DNA of 7,180 nucleotides, from positions 1 to 7,180 of the forward strand of contig JAJZZT010000064.1 of the NCBI GenBank assembly GCA_021797415.1, written 5' to 3'. Under the pieces are notes generated by a model. That model saw nothing but the letters and a program-made list of their open reading frames with translations, ran no database searches and was not told the DNA's origin. The position numbers and the translations under genes were made by a program. This stretch comes from Bacillota bacterium (lineage in GTDB: Bacteria > Bacillota > Bacilli > Alicyclobacillales > SLC66). Positions 1 to 5,324 of the stretch are shown here, one piece after another. Numbering within the stretch: position 1 is the first letter of the stretch; each line of letters opens with the position of its first letter.

Positions 1-411
1 CGGCACGTGTTCATCACGGATCCGTCCGCGTACGACCCATCGTGCGCGCCGCCGGGTGGCCAGTTGTTGCAGGCGATCGCCTACGCGCCGCCCGGCGAGG
101 CGGACGACGAGACGGCCCTGGCGCGGCGGCGGGAGACGGTGGAGGCACTGTACGACGTGTACTTCCCAGGCTGGCGGGACGAACTGGTGTTTTCGCGCGT
201 GATCGACCAGGCGCTGGTGCAGGCGATCGGATGGGGGCGTTCCCAGTGTCGGCTGCCGCTTCATGTGCGCGAGTTCCCCAATGTGTTTTTTGCCGGGGAT
301 TGGTGTGCGGCCGACGGGAGCGTATCGGACGTGGCGTTCCATGCGTCGCTGCAGGTGGCGTCGCGCGTCGGTCCCGCTGCTCCATCCGGCGCGCCGCCGG
401 CGACAGGTTGA
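1..411 (+). CDS. FAD-dependent oxidoreductase (amine oxidase/phytoene desaturase type), C-terminal part
   Basis: The frame is open from the first base of the window, so this is the C-terminal 136 residues of a longer gene; the GTG at 7 is an internal valine. The diagnostic part lies at visible residues 94-119: a hydrophobic strand with FFAGDW, then a GS-rich turn and SDVAFHASLQVA. This is the C-terminal FAD-contacting motif of flavoproteins of the amine oxidase/phytoene desaturase/protoporphyrinogen oxidase superfamily, where the GD aspartate contacts the FAD ribityl-phosphate region and the following helix packs on the cofactor. A YFPGW segment near residue 54 also suits these families. The substrate cannot be told because the N-terminal Rossmann motif and substrate domain lie outside. 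The final residues after SRVG are rich in Pro, Ala and Gly and look like an unstructured tail. The fold call is firm; the exact enzyme is unknown. Confidence 0.75.
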   Translation, partial: RHVFITDPSAYDPSCAPPGGQLLQAIAYAPPGEADDETALARRRETVEALYDVYFPGWRDELVFSRVIDQALVQAIGWGRSQCRLPLHVREFPNVFFAGDWCAADGSVSDVAFHASLQVASRVGPAAPSGAPPATG

Positions 412-466
412 AGGTTCATCGGGAGCTGGCGGCGACAGACTGAATGAAGATTCACCGGGAGCCGAC
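399..466 (+). repeat. Imperfect tandem repeat across a stop codon
   Basis: Two adjacent copies of a 32-36 base unit. Each starts GGCGACAG, then two or three bases and TGA(A), and ends with TTCAyCGGGAGCyG. Copy 1 is 399-430 and copy 2 is 431-466; copy 2 carries four extra bases in the middle. The TGA of copy 1 is the stop codon of the oxidoreductase. Copy 2 ends just before the GGAGG (467-471) of the next gene. It looks like a local duplication of the gene end. Confidence 0.6.
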
Positions 467-474
467 GGAGGACA

Positions 475-810
475 ATGGGAGAATTTTCAAGACGAAACGG
501 GGTTATTTGGATGATTAATGTACGACAATTTTCCGAGTGGATCGAGCGGTTGCCCGACGAGGATGTGGACGGATTCGAGGACGCCGTGCACGCGGCGGGA
601 GCGGCTTTCGCAGAGAGCGAGCACGACGGGATGATGCGCAATTGTATCAGCGGCTTTTATGGCGATAACCCGGCGGCGTGGGCGGAGGATTCGGCGCAGT
701 CGATCGCGTCGAATTGCAAGGGAGTGACGGAAGCCCACCGCATCGTGGTCGCCGTCGTCAGCGACGCGCTGGCCAGGCTTGGGCGGGAGGCGCCTGTCGT
801 TTCCGACTGA
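475..810 (+). CDS. Hypothetical small acidic protein
   Basis: I do not recognise the family. The frame encodes 111 residues from ATG 475, which has GGAGG at 467-471 but only three bases of spacing. An alternative start is ATG 511 (99 residues), giving an N-terminus MINVRQFSEW, which reads more like a natural protein start. The product is soluble-looking, with no membrane segment or signal peptide. It has an acidic stretch (LPDEDVDGFEDAV), a central FYGDNPAAWAED segment and a predicted helical C-terminus (HRIVVAVVSDALARLG). The spacing and strand suggest it could be read with the gene upstream. The frame shows a believable amino-acid composition, whereas the opposite-strand frame here is basic and Pro/His-rich as expected of a shadow. 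Function unknown. Confidence 0.55.
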   Translation: MGEFSRRNGVIWMINVRQFSEWIERLPDEDVDGFEDAVHAAGAAFAESEHDGMMRNCISGFYGDNPAAWAEDSAQSIASNCKGVTEAHRIVVAVVSDALARLGREAPVVSD

Positions 811-967
811 TGCGAAGCGCGGTGGAGACGGCTTGGTCTGACGCGGTTTGGTGAAGTGGCTTGGTGGGACTTGGTATGCCGCGATTTTGTGCGACCTGGT
901 TTTTGGTGGGGCATGGTTGTGGCTTGCTGCGGCATAGTGCGGCGCGCGATTTTGTCGTTTCCGACTG
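795..967 (+). repeat. 15-bp direct repeat bracketing a GT-rich spacer
   Basis: TGTCGTTTCCGACTG occurs exactly at 795-809 (end of the preceding gene) and at 953-967. Between them, GCGATTTTGT occurs at 881-890 and 946-955, and TTGGT recurs at 833, 848, 861, 871 and 903. The spacer 811-990 has no convincing gene. The long frame through it from GTG 856 is Trp/Cys-rich at its start and lacks a ribosome site there. The repeats suggest duplication of the preceding gene end. Confidence 0.5.
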
Positions 968-990
968 CCGCGAGAAAGGTGGCGGGATGG

Positions 991-1215
991 ATGCTGGCCG
1001 ACGTGGCGGAGCGTTTTGCGCAGTGCGGGCGGGCCGTCTTTTGCGGCGACGGCATGGAACTGGTCCTGTACAGGAATGAAGCGGATCAGAGCATCGTTCT
1101 GGAGGAACGGGGATACGGCACGATTTGCGTGGCGTATTCGCTGGATGAGGCGCTCATGTGCGTCGAGGACCACGTCGGCTTCGAGGATGTGACACTGCAA
1201 GACGATGAGGAGTAA
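991..1215 (+). CDS. Hypothetical small protein
   Basis: An unrecognised 74-residue protein. The frame is open from GTG 856, but I chose ATG 991 because AAAGGTGG lies about eight bases upstream and because the sequence changes there from a low-quality Trp/Cys-rich stretch to an ordinary protein pattern. The product has alternating short strands and helices (ADVAERFAQCG, MELVLYRNE, TICVAYSLDEALMCVEDHVG) and a very acidic end (LQDDEE). There is no signal peptide or membrane span. Its stop codon lies nine bases from the stop codon of the IS-encoded tnpA on the other strand, so the insertion sequence abuts its end directly. It may be co-transcribed with the 475-810 gene. Function unknown; existence moderately likely. 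Confidence 0.5.
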   Translation: MLADVAERFAQCGRAVFCGDGMELVLYRNEADQSIVLEERGYGTICVAYSLDEALMCVEDHVGFEDVTLQDDEE

Positions 1216-1223
1216 TGCGCGGG

Positions 1224-1664
1224 CTATCTTTTGGTACTTGTTTTTGTTCCGGGCCTACTCAGTCCTTGGGATTCCACATACTGCTTCACCGTCTCCAAGC
1301 CGGCATGCCCGACACTACCCACAGAATAGGCCCGATGCCAGAAGAACGGCTTCCAGTAGAATCGTCGCAGACGGTCTGCGTACTTCGCGCGCATGCGCCG
1401 GGAACTGGCCGTCTTGAGGTTGTTCATCAGCACCGAGATTTGCAAGGTCGGATGGATGTCCACCAGCCGATGCACAGGATCCGCCTCGCCGCCAAACTCC
1501 AAGAGTGAGCAGCGCCAGCCCGCCAAAATCTCTGCGAAAACCTCGCGAAGATCCGCCAACATCAGGGGCGTGATGACTTTGCGCCGATACTTGGTCACAA
1601 GCACGACAGGGAGGCGAAGCATAACCACCGCATGCGACGAAGAATGGAAATCTTGTCCACTCAT
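1224..1664 (-). CDS. tnpA: IS200/IS605 transposase TnpA (Y1 HUH), probably inactive
   Basis: The 146-residue protein has the order of a Y1 transposase: VLVTKYRRKV (residues 21-30), a GGEADPVHRLVDIHP segment (58-72), LKTASSRRMR (83-92), a YWKPFFWHRAYSVGSVG block (103-119) and the helix with the nucleophilic tyrosine Y129 in ETVKQYVESQ. The family cuts and rejoins single-stranded DNA through that tyrosine, using a metal held by the HUH pair. Here the expected D-H-V-H reads D-P-V-H: proline 63 (codon at 1476-1478) replaces the first HUH histidine. A second conserved histidine, in the strand before VTKYRR, is also replaced by proline (P19). The size is normal for the family. ATG 1664 puts a histidine-containing N-terminus before the first strand. 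The C-terminus after Y129 is ordinary but ends close to the IS edge. I expect no transposase activity. Confidence 0.85.
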   Translation of the reverse strand: MSGQDFHSSSHAVVMLRLPVVLVTKYRRKVITPLMLADLREVFAEILAGWRCSLLEFGGEADPVHRLVDIHPTLQISVLMNNLKTASSRRMRAKYADRLRRFYWKPFFWHRAYSVGSVGHAGLETVKQYVESQGLSRPGTKTSTKR

Positions 1665-1687
1665 GGTGGGGAGTGTATCATAGAATC

Positions 1688-3091
1688 ATGATGGACGGCT
1701 ACCAGTTTCGCCTCTACCCGACAAAAGAACAGGAACAAACCCTCTTGCGTTGGATCGGATGCCAGCGCCTGATCTATAACGCCAAAGTGTCGGAAGACCG
1801 CTATTTTCGCGCCTTCAAATGGCAGTTCCTTGCCGTGGTCGGAGAACCGATTCCGATGGATCAGGCATACAGCCATTTTAAAACCGAACGGACGTCTTTT
1901 CTAAACGAAGTCCCTTCCCAGGTCTTGCACAACGGCGCGGTGCTGTGGAAACAAGCCTACACCCGCCACTTTCAGGGGCTCGGTGGACGCCCGAAATTTC
2001 AGAAGAGAAGCGGTGAGCAATCGGTTTGGCTCACGTCGGAACTGTTTTCCTTCGCACCGCAGGTAGACAGGGAAACGGGCGAAATCCTGCGGTACAACCT
2101 GCAGGTGGGCACGGACAAGTTTTCCGTCGGCGAGATGGACTACGTCAGCCATCGACCACACCATATTCCGGCTTCCATCCATATCTCCATCCATGCGGGG
2201 AAGTGGTTTTTGTCCTTCAGCGCCAAAGACGACACGGTGACGGCGCCCGACAACGGCAGGGACAGGGAGGCCCTCACCGAAGCGGTCGCGCAGGAGTTGC
2301 GTCAGCTCCCTGCGGAGACATTGACCGCCCGCACTTGCGGAGCGGACCGGGGCGTCGCCAAGCCTCTCGTGGCCTCGGACGGCCAGGTGTACGATCTGTT
2401 GCCCGTACAGAAGGAGCGAATCGAAAAGGGACGCGGGCAAAAGAAGACATGGCAACGGCGCGCGGCCCGGCGAAAGAAAGGGTCGAAGAACCAGAAGAAA
2501 GCCTACCGGAAAGCGGCCCGCTGTCAGCAGTACGAGGCAAACGTGCGCAAGGAGTACGCGCACCAGACCAGCCATGCGCTGGCGGCGGATGAGCGCTACA
2601 CCCTATACGCCTTCGAAGACCTCAAAATCCAACACATGACCCGCCGTCCAAAGGCAAAGCTAGACGAGAGTCGAGGTGTAACCAAGATCCTGTCAGGCGT
2701 TCCGCTGACAAAAGCAAAGAAGACCGTTCGTATGCGAAAGACGGTAGGGCCGGAACGGTCCGAACCCGTGCAATCCGCACAAAAGCCTGAGGAGACAAAC
2801 ATAAGACGCGATGCAGATGATCCCTGTGTGGCGCACAAGTCGATGAGCCAGGAAACTCCGGCAGCGATGCCGGAAACCCCCACTACAGCGCGAAGCGCCA
2901 GGCGGAGGGAGGTTCATTCCCGTCGTATAACCGACCAGGGCCTCCACGTTCGTCGCGGCGGGCGTCCGCCCTTGGAGCAGATCCCACCCAGGCTGGACAA
3001 AATAGTGCGTCGGCAGTCACTGGGCGATATTCTGCAGCGTCCCGGTAAACTTTCCGAACAGGCCCCGCTCAGGACCGCGAGCACGAGATAG
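1688..3091 (+). CDS. tnpB: TnpB-family RNA-guided nuclease, internally deleted and C-terminally extended
   Basis: The N-terminus (GYQFRLYPTKEQEQTL, then the helical IYNAKV region) and middle (GGRPKFQK, KWFLSFSA) are typical of TnpB, the omega-RNA-guided ancestor of Cas12. RuvC-I is CGADRGVA with D220. A basic helix follows (KKTWQRRAARRKKGSKNQ). RuvC-II is YAFEDLKI with E310, then MTRRPKAKLDE. At residues 327-330 (bases 2666-2680) the frame jumps directly to RGVTKIL, which normally follows the zinc ribbon. RuvC-III with the third catalytic aspartate and the CxxC zinc ribbon are missing, by my estimate 80-90 residues, lost in frame. The tail (KTVRMRKTVG ... MPETPTTA) is the usual one for this TnpB group. 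It then lacks a stop and runs about 57 codons past the IS edge, antisense to the permease pseudogene. ATG 1688 (or 1691) is chosen because homology starts there. DNA cleavage is unlikely. Confidence 0.85.
   Translation: MMDGYQFRLYPTKEQEQTLLRWIGCQRLIYNAKVSEDRYFRAFKWQFLAVVGEPIPMDQAYSHFKTERTSFLNEVPSQVLHNGAVLWKQAYTRHFQGLGGRPKFQKRSGEQSVWLTSELFSFAPQVDRETGEILRYNLQVGTDKFSVGEMDYVSHRPHHIPASIHISIHAGKWFLSFSAKDDTVTAPDNGRDREALTEAVAQELRQLPAETLTARTCGADRGVAKPLVASDGQVYDLLPVQKERIEKGRGQKKTWQRRAARRKKGSKNQKKAYRKAARCQQYEANVRKEYAHQTSHALAADERYTLYAFEDLKIQHMTRRPKAKLDESRGVTKILSGVPLTKAKKTVRMRKTVGPERSEPVQSAQKPEETNIRRDADDPCVAHKSMSQETPAAMPETPTTARSARRREVHSRRITDQGLHVRRGGRPPLEQIPPRLDKIVRRQSLGDILQRPGKLSEQAPLRTASTR
2740..2919 (+). 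ncRNA. Candidate omega-RNA scaffold at the tnpB 3' end
   Basis: In IS605 elements the guide RNA of TnpB comes from the tnpB 3' end and right end, and the guide is the adjoining flank. Here a perfect 7-bp stem (TCCGGCA/TGCCGGA, 2857-2874) closes on a GCGA tetraloop of the GNRA type. A second small stem GCGC-GAA-GCGC lies at 2888-2898, then the G-rich sequence running to GGTTCATTC. The layout suits an omega-RNA, and the guide would begin near 2920. The 5' boundary is a guess. Confidence 0.35.
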
Positions 3092-3668
3092 GTCAGCGAC
3101 CCGAGCACCTGCGCCGAACTTCCGGTCATCCCGATGAGGATGCCGAGGATGGCGAGCGGCATGGAGGCGAGCCACAACCAGGCTCCCACGGCCGTCCACG
3201 TCGTCCATGGCAACGTCACGCCCTGGGAGAAATGTCCGACCAGAAACACCGTCAGGATGACGGCAAGCGTGAGGGTCAGTTGCGTGAGCGCCTTGCCGAC
3301 GGCGTACGTCACGGACGACAGCGGCGTGGTGCGCAAAAAAAGCGGTTCAGCCGATAGGCATCCCGCCAGATTCTGCGGCTCCGTATTCCCGCGTACATCC
3401 CGGTCAGAAACAGCAGATCGCCAAAGGGAAAAGAAGTTTGATATGTGTACACGAGAAGAAGGGCGATGCCGATGGTGATAGATGCCAAAACGACGGACAG
3501 ACGCCCGTACTTGCCGTCCATCACCGCCCAAAAGCCGATCAGAGGCCAAAGCAGCGAGGCGCCGCCGACCGGGTCCAGAGCAATCGTCGCAAGGATATTG
3601 ATCCATTGCGTCCGTCCCCTGTCCAAAAGGTACAAATCGCTCACTTCCTCCGGGGACAGCGGGACCAC
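2924..3668 (-). pseudogene. Membrane-protein pseudogene, probably ABC-2-type transporter permease
   Basis: Reading on the minus strand from GTG 3668, one frame gives three hydrophobic segments (ILATIALDPVGGASLLWP, RLSVVLASITIGIALLL, FPFGDLLFLTGMYAG) and then RLNRFF. At the A7 run 3335-3341 it breaks; restoring one base joins it to LRTTPLSSVTYAVGKAL, which resembles the conserved region of ABC-2 permeases, and to further membrane segments ending LTYLVLAVLSG. Near 3060 a second one-base loss shifts the frame to LFGKFTGTLQNIAQ. A TGA then stands where tryptophan is expected, and beyond it the frame continues LPTHYFVQPGWDLLQ to EALVGYT, where the IS begins. So it has two frameshifts, one nonsense codon and a lost C-terminus. 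It lies 16 bases after the cysteine desulfurase stop, as if once co-transcribed. The N-terminal third could instead derive from a PAP2-like protein. No ATPase partner is present. Confidence 0.7.
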
Positions 3669-3684
3669 CGCATCCCGGAAATCC

Positions 3685-4821
3685 TCACACCCGCTCTTTT
3701 AGAGGTTGTACTCTCTCTTTTAACCATTGTACAACACAATCCAGTTCCGCTTTGCCCGTGTACCTGCCAAGACTGAACCGGACAGCTCCCATGCCGACTG
3801 TCTCATCCACCTGCATCGCCTTCAACACAGGCGAAAGCTGAATCGTGCCGGAATGGCACGCGGAGCCTGTGGAAGCCGCGACCTCGGGCAGTCGATCCAA
3901 GATATCCTGCCCGACTCTTCCCACAAAACTGACATTCAATGTGTTGGGCAGGCGCTCCTGGGGATGGCCATTCAATACCACACCGTCCCCGAAACCGCGT
4001 TGCAAATCATTCCAAAAATTGTCGCGCACGCTCTTGAGCGCCGGATCGGCCATATGAAGCGCCGCCAGTTCACAGGCTTTCCCGAGGGCGACAGCCTGGA
4101 TGACATTTTCCGTTCCTGCGCGCCGTCCGCCCTCATGCCCCGCGCCGTGAACCAAAGGTTCAAGTGGCGTTCCGTTTCGGATATAGAGCGCGCCGATCCC
4201 TTTCGGGGCGTACAATTTATGCCCGGCGACGGACAGCAGATCCACACCCAATTCATCGACCGCCACAGGAATCTTGCCAATCGACTGCGCCGCGTCCGTA
4301 TGGAACAAAACACCGCGCTTCCTCGCTATCTTAGAGATTTCTGCAAGCGGTTGAATCGTGCCGACTTCATTGTTGGCGTGCATGACCGAAATCAGGATGG
4401 TCCGGTCCGTGATAGCGCTCTCAATGTCTTTTGCGTCCACCCGGCCGTGGCGATCGACCTTCACATACGTGATCTCCGCCCCGAGTCCCTCCAGAAAGCG
4501 GCACGGATTCACAATGGCAGGGTGTTCAACCTGTGTGGTGATGATGTGGTTGCCCTTTTGCCCCAGCGCAAAGAAAACGCCTTTTAAAGCGTGATTGTTG
4601 GCTTCCGTGCCGCCGCTGGTGAAAATGATCTCGTCATTTTTACAGCGCAATAAGGTCGCGACCTGCCGCCTTGCCGCTTCAACCGCCTGTCTGGCAGGTT
4701 CCCCCGCCCAATGCCCGCTTGAAGGATTCCCGTAATCCCGCGTCAAAAAAGGGGTCATGGCCGCGCACACCTCAAGAGCGATCGGCGTACTGGCATTATA
4801 ATCAAGATAGATCCGTCGCAC
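3685..4821 (-). CDS. Cysteine desulfurase, NifS/IscS family
   Basis: A PLP-dependent enzyme that takes sulfur from L-cysteine, releasing alanine and carrying a persulfide for Fe-S clusters, thio-modified tRNA or other sulfur acceptors. The 378 residues cover the whole family length. Landmarks: YLDYNASTP at the N-terminus (5-13), SGGTEANN (69-76) for PLP phosphate, H100 in VEHPA stacking on the ring, NNEVGTIQP (150-158), D176 in HTDAAQS, PLP-lysine K202 in AGHKLYAPKG, HEGGRRAGTEN (about 229-239) and the active-site C322 in TGSACHSG. The GTG at 4821 is preferred because GGAGGGG lies seven bases before it and the protein then begins MRRIYLDYN, as usual; a GTG at 4845 would add eight odd residues. 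The last residues repeat LKERV twice. No scaffold gene (IscU/SufU), regulator or tRNA thiolase is nearby, so the sulfur acceptor is unknown. It seems intact. Confidence 0.93.
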   Translation of the reverse strand: MRRIYLDYNASTPIALEVCAAMTPFLTRDYGNPSSGHWAGEPARQAVEAARRQVATLLRCKNDEIIFTSGGTEANNHALKGVFFALGQKGNHIITTQVEHPAIVNPCRFLEGLGAEITYVKVDRHGRVDAKDIESAITDRTILISVMHANNEVGTIQPLAEISKIARKRGVLFHTDAAQSIGKIPVAVDELGVDLLSVAGHKLYAPKGIGALYIRNGTPLEPLVHGAGHEGGRRAGTENVIQAVALGKACELAALHMADPALKSVRDNFWNDLQRGFGDGVVLNGHPQERLPNTLNVSFVGRVGQDILDRLPEVAASTGSACHSGTIQLSPVLKAMQVDETVGMGAVRFSLGRYTGKAELDCVVQWLKERVQPLKERV

Positions 4822-4828
4822 GAAATTT

Positions 4829-4835
4829 CCCCTCC
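4829..4835 (-). promoter_or_regulatory. Ribosome binding site deciding the cysteine desulfurase start
   Basis: GGAGGGG on the minus strand, seven bases before GTG 4821. It lies inside the longer open frame, which rules in favour of the shorter protein. Confidence 0.8.
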
Positions 4836-4858
4836 ACCCCAACACCGCTGTTCAGTGG

Positions 4859-4887
4859 ATTTTATCCCATATCAGGAGGTTGGTAAA
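4859..4887 (-). promoter_or_regulatory. Predicted sigma-A promoter of the cysteine desulfurase gene
   Basis: On the minus strand TTTACC (4887-4882) and TAAAAT (4864-4859) are separated by exactly 17 bases; they match the vegetative consensus at 4 and 5 of 6 positions. Transcription would start near 4852, leaving a leader of about 30 bases with the ribosome site. A short inverted repeat GTCAG/CTGAC (4900-4915) sits just upstream of the -35 box and could be a regulator site, but it is too short to rely on. Confidence 0.55.
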
Positions 4888-4989
4888 CTTTATCGCCAAG
4901 TCAGGAGTTTCTGACGAACCGACACACAGCACTCCACATGCGCCGTCTGCGGTGGCATCCCTCCGTATTTCGCCTTCTAACGCAGTCGT

Positions 4990-5016
4990 GAAAAGCCTTA
5001 TGAAATAAGGATTTTC
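4990..5016. terminator. Terminator-like hairpin, possibly bidirectional
   Basis: GAAAA-g-CCTTAT-gaa-ATAAGG-a-TTTTC: eleven paired positions with one mismatch and a three-base loop. The A and T flanks make it resemble a short bidirectional terminator. No gene on either side ends here, so it is probably left from a lost gene. Apart from this, the promoters and the tandem repeat at 5066-5087, I see no convincing gene in 4822-5324; a 78-codon minus frame (4852-5088) has no recognisable motif and crosses the hairpin and the desulfurase promoter. Confidence 0.45.
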
Positions 5017-5065
5017 CGTGCTTGCTACGTTCCTGCTATCACGTTTTCGGATCTCTTCTGCAGAT

Positions 5066-5087
5066 TTTTTGCACCAATTTTGCACCA
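5066..5087. repeat. 11-bp tandem repeat, two copies
   Basis: TTTTTGCACCA (5066-5076) is followed directly by ATTTTGCACCA (5077-5087). On the minus strand this reads TGGTGCAAAA twice. Its role is unknown. One minus-strand frame across it reads WCKIGAKN, which faintly resembles the tails of some phage-type tyrosine integrases, so it could be a remnant of such a gene; this is weak. Confidence 0.5.
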
Positions 5088-5261
5088 TCAGTCAAGCAAA
5101 AAACGAACACAGTTCTTTTGCAGTTCGGGTTGGCAGTGACAATTTGGTTCAACCATGGCCCCAGGCGCAGAGTAACTCACGCTGATTGGCTCCTCAAATT
5201 GCGGTTCATTTGACTCGTATGCGGCATGTCCCCTACCAAGTCAAGAAGATCCCTACAATGA

Positions 5262-5312
5262 TTGCCAAAACGACAGACAGCATGTAAACTAAGCTAATAA
5301 GACTTAGTTTAC
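5262..5312 (+). promoter_or_regulatory. Promoter and palindromic operator of the toxin-antitoxin operon
   Basis: TTGCCA (5262-5267), a 17-base spacer and TAAACT (5285-5290) form a plausible sigma-A promoter. A perfect 10-bp inverted repeat, GTAAACTAAG (5284-5293) and CTTAGTTTAC (5303-5312) with a 9-base spacer, covers the -10 box and the expected start near 5297. Phd/YefM antitoxins are DNA-binding repressors of their own operons, so this palindrome is the likely operator. It ends directly before the ribosome site GGAGG (5313-5317). Confidence 0.75.
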
Positions 5313-5324
5313 GGAGGCGTTCCT

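Larger units (their letters stand above)
1216..2919. mobile_element. Decayed IS200/IS605-family insertion sequence (IS605 layout)
   Basis: tnpA (minus) and tnpB (plus) start 23 bases apart and diverge, the arrangement seen in IS605. Such elements move as single-stranded DNA, without terminal inverted repeats or target duplication. The left edge must lie between the stop of the preceding gene (1215) and the end of tnpA (1224), which leaves almost no room for the usual subterminal hairpin; I see none, so the left end may be lost. The right edge is placed near 2919 by two signs: a GGAGGTTCATTC sequence after the tnpB tail, resembling IS605-type right ends, and the point at which antisense permease sequence begins (from about 2924). 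Both ends are approximate. Both encoded proteins carry lesions in key catalytic parts. Confidence 0.75.

Noticed and set aside
487..1200. 237-codon minus-strand frame opposite the two small genes
   Set aside because: Its composition is Arg/His/Pro-rich with no motif, and it is opposite frames with better ribosome sites.
1901..2575. 224-codon minus-strand frame inside tnpB
   Set aside because: It is the opposite strand of conserved TnpB sequence, a common shadow in GC-rich DNA.
2026..2592. 188-codon plus-strand frame inside tnpB
   Set aside because: It overlaps the TnpB frame, which holds the recognisable RuvC motifs.
3727..4587. 286-codon plus-strand frame opposite the cysteine desulfurase
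   Set aside because: The minus strand has a complete desulfurase with all active-site residues; the plus frame has none of its own.
4852..5088. 78-codon minus-strand frame in the intergenic region
   Set aside because: It has no ribosome site or motif, crosses a terminator-like hairpin and covers the desulfurase promoter.
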